This document shows, piece by piece, positions 57,748 to 64,000 of a stretch of DNA of 64,000 bases. A program made the position numbers and the translations under genes. The notes under the pieces are model-generated. The model was not told the DNA's origin, made no database searches, and saw only the letters and a program-made list of their open reading frames with translations. The DNA is from NCEH01 sp043195095 (GTDB lineage Bacteria; Pseudomonadota; Alphaproteobacteria; Rhizobiales; Xanthobacteraceae), in assembly GCF_043195095.1 (NCBI RefSeq), contig NZ_JBAFWN010000010.1. The stretch is one strand, 5' to 3'. The first letter of the stretch is position 1. Each line of letters begins with the position of its first letter.

Positions 57748-58698
57748 CTATTGAGCGAGCCGCGGTCTCAACGCTGCTTCGGCTTGATCTCCCTTTTGCC
57801 CGCGCGCATATTGGCGGGGCGGGCATTTCATGATCCGCTTGAACGCCGTGCTGAAGGATTTCTCGGATTCATAGCCGAGCGCCAGCCCGATCTCGGAAAT
57901 AGAGTCGCGAGAATGGGTCAGCCGGTCGGCGGCCAGCGTCATTCGCCATCGTGTCAGATAGTCCATGGGCGAAAGCCCGACCGTCTCCTTGAACTTCAGC
58001 GCGAAGGAGGTACGCGACATGGCCGCCTGCTCGGCCATGGCCTGCAACGTCCACCGGTGACCGGGAGATTCGTGCATCGCGTTGATCGCCCCCCGCATCC
58101 GCTTGTCGGCAAGCGCGAAGAGCCAGCCGATCCCGTCGCGCCGTCCGTCAGATAGGTGCAGCCGCAAGGCCTGCACCAGCACCATGGTCGCGAGTTGCTG
58201 GGCGACGATGAAATCCCCGGGCTGCGGGTCGCACAGTTCCTGCCTCATCCGCTCCACGCACCACCGCAATGTCGCTCGGGCCGGCTCCTCGCGGATGTGG
58301 ATCAGCGGCGGGAGTATATTCAAGAGCAAATCAGCCTGGCCATCGGCCAGGGTAAAGTAGCCGCCGATGCTCAGAAATTCGCCGCCCCGGTTGTAGGTGA
58401 CAATACGTCCGTCCTGCACCGGTGGCAGGAGCGCCTCAAGGCCAACCGGTTCCACGGCCATATCGCTGGCGAGTCGAAACGGCTTTCCTCTTGCCAGCAG
58501 GAAACATTCACCCGCCCTGACCTTCACCGGTGCGGGCGTGCCGTCGACCGATAGCCAGCATTCGCCTGAAAGAACGGCATGGAATTTGATCCCGTCGTGG
58601 CGACCGAATTGCACCGCCCAGTCTCCACTCGCGTCGAATCCGCCCGACACATAGCTGCGCAGCTTCAGCAGCGACAACACATCTGACAGCGGGTCCAT
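57748..58698 (-). CDS. AraC-family regulator with N-terminal cupin domain
   Basis: The 316-residue protein has a cupin-type ligand domain (residues about 10-170, including GECWLSVDGTPAPVKVRAGE and CFLLARGKPFRL) and a C-terminal AraC HTH pair (WTLQAMAEQAAMSRTSFALK, ISEIGLALGYESEKSFSTAF). The form is the AraC cupin_6 group. It is divergent from the epimerase-like gene at 58861 and probably controls that oxidoreductase operon. The inducer is unknown. Confidence 0.88.
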   Translation of the reverse strand: MDPLSDVLSLLKLRSYVSGGFDASGDWAVQFGRHDGIKFHAVLSGECWLSVDGTPAPVKVRAGECFLLARGKPFRLASDMAVEPVGLEALLPPVQDGRIVTYNRGGEFLSIGGYFTLADGQADLLLNILPPLIHIREEPARATLRWCVERMRQELCDPQPGDFIVAQQLATMVLVQALRLHLSDGRRDGIGWLFALADKRMRGAINAMHESPGHRWTLQAMAEQAAMSRTSFALKFKETVGLSPMDYLTRWRMTLAADRLTHSRDSISEIGLALGYESEKSFSTAFKRIMKCPPRQYARGQKGDQAEAALRPRLAQ

Positions 58699-58860
58699 GA
58701 GCCAATTCTCGAACGATCAAAAACCAAAAACGGACGATAAGGCATAGATCGTCCTGCAGCAAGCGTCCAATCTAGTTCCGGGTTTGAAAGAAACGCTGCG
58801 ATGCTCGTGTCCGCCGCCTCCAAGCGTCTCCGACCGAAATCGCACTGAAGGGATCGCGGG

Positions 58861-59865
58861 ATGCGGGTTTTCGTTACGGGTGCCACCGGATTTATAGGAT
58901 TCGCCGTCGTCAATGATCTCGTGAAGGCTGGGCACCAGGTGACCGGACTGGTGCGTTCGGCAGACGCAGCCACCAGGCTTGAGGCCGCCGGAGCAAAAGC
59001 CCATCGCGGGTCAATCGAAGATCTGGACGGCCTGCGCCGGGGAGCAGCGGCAGCCGATGCTGTGATCCACACAGCCTTCTTACATTCTCCCATGCAGGCG
59101 AGCCTCAACACCCGTCTGCGGGTCATATTCGGCGGAAGCCCGGTCCATATCGTCAAGCGATTCATGACCGCCGCCGTTGCGGTGGACCGGCGCGCAATCG
59201 AGACGCTCGGCAATGCGCTCCATGATGGCGAACGATCCCTGGTCAGCGCCTTCCCGACCATGGCGATGACGCCGGGCGCGCTGGCGCTCGAGGACAATTT
59301 CGCCGATCCGAATGCACCAGGCGGCGTGAGAGCCTTATCGGAAAAAGCAGCCTTGGCGCTTGTCGCACGCGGCGTCAGGGCCACCATTGTCCGGCTGCCG
59401 CCGTCGGTTCACGACGAGACCAAGATGGGTTTGGTGACTCAATTGATCGCCATTGCACGCAAGAAACGCGTTTCCGCCTATGTCGGCGATGGGAAGAACA
59501 GATGGGCGGCGGTGCATCGGCTCGATACGGCGAAACTATTCCGGCTCGCGCTCGAAAGCGGCGAGGCCGGCGCCCGATATCATGCCGTCGCGGAGGAAGG
59601 AATCCCATTCCGGGATGTCGCGGAAGCCATCGGGAGCAATCTGGGCGTTCCAGTTAAAAGTGTGTCCTCCCAAGACGCTGCCAAGCACTTCGGCTGGCTT
59701 GCGCCATTCGTCGCCGCTGACAATCCGGCTTCCAGCCAGGCTACGCAGGAGCGGCTGAGTTGGCGGCCAACGCATGCGCGGCTGATGCCCGATATCGCGA
59801 CTACCCTTCACAGCACTGACATCGCTCAGAATCCGATCGCTTCTGGCCAGAGATTAGCCCGATGA
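58861..59865 (+). CDS. NAD-dependent epimerase/dehydratase-family protein
   Basis: The 334-residue protein has a Rossmann motif GATGFIGFAVVNDLVKAG at the N-terminus and an extended-SDR body (ADAVIHTAFLHSPMQ, GVRATIVRLPPSVHDETKMG, HRLDTAKLFRLALESG, YHAVAEEGIPFRDVAEAIG). The usual YxxxK position reads SEKAALALV, so the catalytic Tyr is missing and the enzyme may be of the atypical type. It overlaps the [2Fe-2S] gene by 4 bp and heads that operon. Confidence 0.82.
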   Translation: MRVFVTGATGFIGFAVVNDLVKAGHQVTGLVRSADAATRLEAAGAKAHRGSIEDLDGLRRGAAAADAVIHTAFLHSPMQASLNTRLRVIFGGSPVHIVKRFMTAAVAVDRRAIETLGNALHDGERSLVSAFPTMAMTPGALALEDNFADPNAPGGVRALSEKAALALVARGVRATIVRLPPSVHDETKMGLVTQLIAIARKKRVSAYVGDGKNRWAAVHRLDTAKLFRLALESGEAGARYHAVAEEGIPFRDVAEAIGSNLGVPVKSVSSQDAAKHFGWLAPFVAADNPASSQATQERLSWRPTHARLMPDIATTLHSTDIAQNPIASGQRLAR

Positions 59866-60314
59866 TCAAGCTCAACATCAACGGTCAAATACACCAGGTG
59901 CCAGTCGAGGATGACACGCCAATACTCTGGGTGTTGCGCGATTCGATCGGGCTGACCGGCACGAAATTCGGCTGCGGTATTGGCGCTTGTGGCGCCTGCA
60001 CCATCTTGATCGACGGCAAAGCGGTTCGCTCGTGCACGCTGCCGGTCTCCACGGTTGGCGACGACGAGATCACGACCATCGAGGGGCTGTCACCGAATCG
60101 GAACCATGTGCTGCAGCGGGCCTGGATTGCGGCGCAAGTGCCGCAATGCGGCTATTGCCAGTCCGGCATGCTGATGGCCGCGGCGGCGCTGCTAACACAG
60201 AGCCCGCAGCCGAGCGATGCTGATATCGACGCGGCCCTGACCAATATCTGCCGCTGCGGGACCTATCAGCGGGTGCGCCAAGCCATTCACATGGCGGCAG
60301 GGCGCGCGCAATGA
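59862..60314 (+). CDS. [2Fe-2S] subunit of a molybdenum oxidoreductase (IorA/XdhA-like)
   Basis: The 150-residue protein has the plant-type cluster motif CGIGACGACTILIDG and the second cluster motif CGYCQSGMLMAAAALL with CRCGTYQRVRQAIHMAAG. This is the small electron-transfer subunit of two-subunit enzymes such as isoquinoline 1-oxidoreductase and related aldehyde dehydrogenases. It overlaps genes on both sides by 4 bp. No FAD subunit is present, as in the Ior group. Confidence 0.92.
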   Translation: MIKLNINGQIHQVPVEDDTPILWVLRDSIGLTGTKFGCGIGACGACTILIDGKAVRSCTLPVSTVGDDEITTIEGLSPNRNHVLQRAWIAAQVPQCGYCQSGMLMAAAALLTQSPQPSDADIDAALTNICRCGTYQRVRQAIHMAAGRAQ

Positions 60315-62533
60315 GCCTGCGTCCAAAATTTAGCCGGCGGGGCTTCCTGGTCCTCTCCGGCGCAACCGGCCTGGTGATCGGCGTTGCCGCCCTGTATCGC
60401 CACGAACAAGCCGCCAAGGCAGAAGCCAACGCCTTCGATCACTGGCTCCGCATCGAGCGCGACGGCGCCGTCACATTGTTCTGCGGTCGCTCCGAAATGG
60501 GCCAAGGCATTTTTACCGGCCTCGGGCAGTTGATGGCCGAAGAACTCGAATGCGACTGGCAGAAGCTCAAGGTGGAGACCGGTCCGGCCGACCCCGCCTT
60601 CATCAATCTCTATACCAGTATGGATGTGCTGACGGGTGGGCACGCTGATCAGGATCAGACGGGCGGCTTCAAGGACTGGGGCCTCGCCGCACTCGCCAGG
60701 ACCGCCAGCGTGCAGGCCACCGGCGCATCGACGAGCGTGCGCGACGGCTTTTTCCGGCTGCGTCAACTTGGTGCCACGGCGCGGGTGATGTTGGTCGAGG
60801 CGGCGGCCCGGGAATGGGGCGTGCTGCCGGCAGAATGCGAGGTGGCGGCTGGTGTCGTCCGCCACGTTCCAAGTGGCAGGCGGCGTAGTTACGGTGAACT
60901 CGCGGCCAGCGCCGCCAAACTCGACCCGCCCGATCATGTGCCTTTGAAGCCAAGCTCTGCTTGGAATCTGATCGGCAAGAACCTTCCGCGTCTTGACGTA
61001 CCGGACAAGACCGATGGCAGCGCTATTTACGGCATCGATGTGCGCCGGCCGAACATGTTGTTCGCGGCGGTGGCCAATTGCCCGGTGTTTGGAGGCAAAC
61101 TCAAGAAGTTCGACGCGGCGGAGGCGCTGAAGCTCCCGGGTGTCAAGATGGTTCAAGCCGTGCCTGGCGGCATCGCCGTAGTCGCAGACACCACATGGCA
61201 CGCGAAGCAGGGACTCGCAGCCGTTGCAGTAGACTGGGAGGATGGCCCCAACGCCAATCTCAATTCAGCTGCGCTGCAGGCCGACTACTTGGCCGCGCTC
61301 GATGGTCCCCTCCATAACATCACTACGACCGGCGATGTGGGTGAGGCGATGAAGAACGCGAGAAAGATCGTAACTGCGGAATACCGCCTGCCGTTCCTTG
61401 CCCATGCTCCGATGGAGCCAATGAATTGCACCGCTGAGATCACACCCGATGGCGTTGATGTCTGGGCCCCCTGCCAAAACCAGACGAGGGCGCAGACGGC
61501 GGCGGCCAAGGCGGCGGATGTCTCAGCCTCAAAGGTCCGTATCCACACGACCCTTCTCGGCGGCGGCTTCGGCCGACGCGGCGAGGCTGACTTTGTCGCC
61601 CAGGCTGTGACCTTAGCCAAGGTGGTCAAGCAACCGGTGCAGGTGATCTGGTCGCGCGAAGAGGACTTGCAGCATGATTTCTACCGGCCGATGGAGCTCG
61701 CCCGAATAGCTGGTGGGCTTGACGAGACCGGTATGCCGGTGGCCTGGCAACAGGACGTCGCCACATCTTCGATCTTTGCCCGCGTATTCCCGCCGATTGT
61801 CTGGCTGAAAGGCGATCCCGCGATCGCTGAGGGCGCCGCCGAGCTCGCCTATGCGATTCCGAACCATGTGATGGGGAGTTCGACGCAGCCAAGCCTCGTG
61901 CCGGTCGGCTACTGGCGCTCGGTCGGCAACTCACAGAATGCGTTCTTCAAAGAGTGCTTTCTGGACGAGATCGCGGCGGCCGGAGGCATTGACCCGGTCG
62001 AATTGCGCCGGCGGTTGTTGAGGGGCCAGCCACGCATGCTGGCGGTGCTCGAACGAGTCGCCAAGGAGGGCGATTGGGGCAAGCCCATGCCGCCGGGCCA
62101 GGGCCGCGGCGTGGCGCTGCATCCATCCGCGGGAAGCATCGTCGCCGAGGTCGCCGAGGTCGCGGTCGAGGGCGGCAGGCTCAGCGTGAAACGGGTCGTG
62201 GCCGCGATGGATTGCGGTCTGGTGATCACGCCCGACAGCGTGGACACGCAGGTTCAGGGCAGTATCGTCTACGGCATGACGGCGGCCCTCTATGGCAAGA
62301 TCACCATCGAGAAGGGGCGGGTGACCCAAAGCAATTTCCCCGACTACGACATGGTCCGGATGGCGCAGATGCCTAAGGTAGAAGTGCATATCATCGCCAG
62401 CACCGCCAATCCCGGCGGTGTCGGCCAGCCGCCCACGGCGCCGATCGCGCCGGCCATCGCCAACGCCATCTTCGCCGCTACCGGTAAACGCGTCCGATCG
62501 CTGCCGCTGATCGATGAGGGGTTCACCGTCTAG
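60311..62533 (+). CDS. molybdopterin-binding subunit of the oxidoreductase (IorB-like)
   Basis: The 740-residue protein starts with a Tat signal (SRRGFLVLSGATGLVIGVAA) and holds the MoCo domains of the xanthine dehydrogenase family: CGRSEMGQGIFTGLGQLMAE, PFLAHAPMEPMNCTAEI, LLGGGFGRRGEADFV and a C-terminal PGGVGQPPTAPIAPAIANAI with the Glu near LPLIDEG. It oxidises N-heterocycles or aldehydes by hydroxylation, in the periplasm. The operon lacks obvious cofactor-sulfuration genes in the window. Confidence 0.9.
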   Translation: MSLRPKFSRRGFLVLSGATGLVIGVAALYRHEQAAKAEANAFDHWLRIERDGAVTLFCGRSEMGQGIFTGLGQLMAEELECDWQKLKVETGPADPAFINLYTSMDVLTGGHADQDQTGGFKDWGLAALARTASVQATGASTSVRDGFFRLRQLGATARVMLVEAAAREWGVLPAECEVAAGVVRHVPSGRRRSYGELAASAAKLDPPDHVPLKPSSAWNLIGKNLPRLDVPDKTDGSAIYGIDVRRPNMLFAAVANCPVFGGKLKKFDAAEALKLPGVKMVQAVPGGIAVVADTTWHAKQGLAAVAVDWEDGPNANLNSAALQADYLAALDGPLHNITTTGDVGEAMKNARKIVTAEYRLPFLAHAPMEPMNCTAEITPDGVDVWAPCQNQTRAQTAAAKAADVSASKVRIHTTLLGGGFGRRGEADFVAQAVTLAKVVKQPVQVIWSREEDLQHDFYRPMELARIAGGLDETGMPVAWQQDVATSSIFARVFPPIVWLKGDPAIAEGAAELAYAIPNHVMGSSTQPSLVPVGYWRSVGNSQNAFFKECFLDEIAAAGGIDPVELRRRLLRGQPRMLAVLERVAKEGDWGKPMPPGQGRGVALHPSAGSIVAEVAEVAVEGGRLSVKRVVAAMDCGLVITPDSVDTQVQGSIVYGMTAALYGKITIEKGRVTQSNFPDYDMVRMAQMPKVEVHIIASTANPGGVGQPPTAPIAPAIANAIFAATGKRVRSLPLIDEGFTV

Positions 62534-62608
62534 TGGGGCAGCTCCGTCCGCGCGAACCGTGAAGCCAAATTGAAGGTTCGGGTGGTGCCCCGGAAAGATG
62601 AGGTCCCA

Positions 62609-63055
62609 ATGAAGACGATCGTGATGACAGGGGGGACCAACGGCATCGGACTCGCCGCGGCCGAAGAAATACGGCGAGCGCCGGGCGTTCGCCTCTTAGT
62701 TGGCGCGCGAAGTAAAGCACCGTCCAAGCTCAAGACTCTGCCGTTCGACCTAGCGCGTCTCGCCAGCGTGCGCAGCTTCGCGGCTGCGGTCGAACAATGG
62801 CTCGATGACACGAGCATAGATGGGCTCGTGCTTAACGCCGGCATGCAGGTTCGCGATATTAATCAGCGGACCGAGGATGGGTTCGAGCCCACCTTCGCCG
62901 TGAATCATCTCGCCCATTATCTCCTTCTGCGGCTTTTAAGCCCGAAATTAGCCCCCGGCGCCGTCGTGGTGATCACGACGAGCAACCTCCACGATCCCAA
63001 GACGCGCGCGGATCGTCAGGCACCTGCCCGACCGGCTCCTCCTCCGTTCGCGTAG
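62609..63055 (+). pseudogene. short-chain dehydrogenase, C-terminal half missing
   Basis: The frame starts MKTIVMTGGTNGIGLAAAEE with the cofactor motif TGGTNGIG, then NAGMQVRDINQRTEDGFEPT and FAVNHLAHYLLLRLLSP. After the TTSNLHDPKT segment, where the YxxxK motif should follow, the reading becomes Arg/Pro/Ala-rich and stops at 63055, overlapping the adenosine deaminase gene. Family length is about 280-300 residues; about 135 remain. The break lies near 63005-63020. Confidence 0.8.
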
Positions 63056-64000
63056 GCATCCACCAGGCCAAGGTAACGGCGCTGGTCGGAATCAGAAAGG
63101 AAAGCTGCGGTGAAGCTGTTGCGCGCAAGCTGGAGGAGTTGCTCCCTGGTCAGCCCGAAGGCCTCGTGGCAAGCTTTGAAGTTGTCGTTGATATAACCAC
63201 AAAAATACGAAGGATCGTCGGAATTGATAGTAACGCGCGCGCCTTGCTCATATAGTCGCAGCAATGGCTGCGCGCTGATTGCCGGGATCACTTTCAACCT
63301 CAGGTTCGAAATAGGGCATAGCGTCAGCGGAGTCTGTCGTTCGACGATTGCGCGGACCAAATCAGGATCGTCGACGCAGCTATTGCCATGGTCGATCCGG
63401 TCGGCTCCCAGGTCGAACGCTTCACGCACGTAAGAAGCCGGCCCCTCCTCACCCGCGTGCATTACAAGCCGAAAGCTGCGACTGCGGCATTCTCGAAGGA
63501 AGTTTTTGAACTTGGACGGCGGATGCCCTACCTCCGGCCCGCCCATTCCAATCGCAACGATGTCGTTCGACCATGGCATGAGTTGATCGAGCAGTTGGAA
63601 CGCGGTTGTCTCGTCCCGGTGGCGCTGGGCAATGATCATCAGCCCCGTGCTGATGCCAAGCTCTTTGGCGGCGTCGGCAAAGGCCCGCTTTACCCCGCCC
63701 ATCACCGTATCGATCTTGATGCCTCTCGATGTGAAGTTCTGCGTAGCGAGGAAGACCTCTGCGTGCAGCACGTTATCGGCTCGCGCGCGACGCAGGTAAG
63801 CCATGGTCATATCATAGAAATCTTGCTCGCTGATCAGTACCGTGCAGCCGATCCAATACAGATCGAGAAACGACTGTAAATCGTCGAACTGATACACTGA
63901 CCTGAGTTGTTCGATGCTCATCCAAGGCAAGGCGATGTCATTGCGGCGCGCCAGTTCGAAAATCAGCTCCGGCTCAAGGCTGCCTTCCAGATGCATGTGC
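63016..64000 (-). CDS. adenosine deaminase-family protein, 5' end outside the window
   Basis: The frame runs to the end of the window and includes HMHLEGSLEPELIFELARRN, the first metal-binding HxH. It also has RLVMHAGEEG with the metal-binding His and catalytic Glu, DRIDHGNSCV, TLCPISNLRLKV and NSDDPSYFCG with the catalytic Asp pair. About 328 residues are visible and only a few N-terminal ones are missing. It hydrolyses adenosine or a related adenine compound (the adenine deaminase subgroup is possible). The last residues (GGGAGRAGA) are low-complexity and overlap the truncated SDR. Confidence 0.88.
   Translation of the reverse strand, partial: HMHLEGSLEPELIFELARRNDIALPWMSIEQLRSVYQFDDLQSFLDLYWIGCTVLISEQDFYDMTMAYLRRARADNVLHAEVFLATQNFTSRGIKIDTVMGGVKRAFADAAKELGISTGLMIIAQRHRDETTAFQLLDQLMPWSNDIVAIGMGGPEVGHPPSKFKNFLRECRSRSFRLVMHAGEEGPASYVREAFDLGADRIDHGNSCVDDPDLVRAIVERQTPLTLCPISNLRLKVIPAISAQPLLRLYEQGARVTINSDDPSYFCGYINDNFKACHEAFGLTREQLLQLARNSFTAAFLSDSDQRRYLGLVDAYANGGGAGRAGA

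Noticed and set aside
1..64000. CRISPR arrays, tRNA or rRNA genes
   Set aside because: No regularly spaced repeats, no cloverleaf-like sequence at the att core and no rRNA stretches were seen; the attachment core matches guaA rather than a tRNA.

Overview
The window is GC-rich DNA from an alphaproteobacterium, most likely of the order Hyphomicrobiales (Rhizobiales). Protein styles, the Trb/TraG/TraF conjugation set and the qseC-qseM-fseA control circuit all resemble rhizobial integrative and conjugative elements (ICEs). The backbone of one such ICE fills roughly 24-57 kb. Accessory DNA lies on both sides, and a genomic or cargo gene (adenosine deaminase) runs off the right end. No rRNA, tRNA or CRISPR array was recognised.

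Left flank (1-8.3 kb): small redox, detoxification and regulator genes (NmrA-like reductase, GlxA-type AraC regulator, HxlR regulator, SDR, methyltransferase, CsaA). Three copies of a 17-bp box lie at a similar distance upstream of three transcription units, which suggests a GlxA-type regulon. Several genes here are decaying: a frameshifted unknown gene, a remnant of a carboxymuconolactone decarboxylase gene, an SDR with a homopolymer frameshift, and an aldehyde dehydrogenase tail fused to a truncated tyrosine integrase. A copy of the guaA 3'-end attachment core lies upstream of that integrase.

Defence island 1 (9.7-22.5 kb): a tightly overlapping minus-strand operon AbiEi-AbiEii-OLD nuclease-UvrD helicase (AbiE joined to a Gabija-like pair) with a perfect inverted repeat in front of it. 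It is followed by an AbiV-like gene, a divergent HEPN-motif gene, two overlapping genes with PD-(D/E)xK-like motifs, three small unknown genes, a Fic protein and a DUF6886 protein. An IS110-family transposase gene (22.8-23.9 kb) separates it from the ICE backbone.

ICE backbone (24-57 kb): DUF932, ParB-like, Toprim and DUF2493 genes, then the control region: two XRE regulators, a QseM-like DUF2285 antiactivator, and FseA split over two frames with a +1 shift at a UUU-C site. An AlpA/excisionase-like gene, a RepA-type initiator with an origin-like repeat cluster inside its 3' end, ParA, a small partner, DUF2840, TraF peptidase, DUF736, lytic transglycosylase, relaxase, TraG, a CopG-like protein and trbBCDEJK-LFGI follow. 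DUF2274 and LysR genes close it. Between the CopG gene and trbB sits defence island 2, a four-gene minus-strand TIR/SLOG operon that looks Thoeris-related but is arranged differently from standard Thoeris.

Right flank (57-64 kb): an AraC regulator divergent from an operon of an NAD-dependent epimerase-like protein, a [2Fe-2S] subunit and a Tat-exported molybdopterin oxidoreductase subunit, then an SDR gene cut off midway where it meets an adenosine deaminase gene.

Calls rest on reading the translated sequences and motifs by eye; no database search was run.
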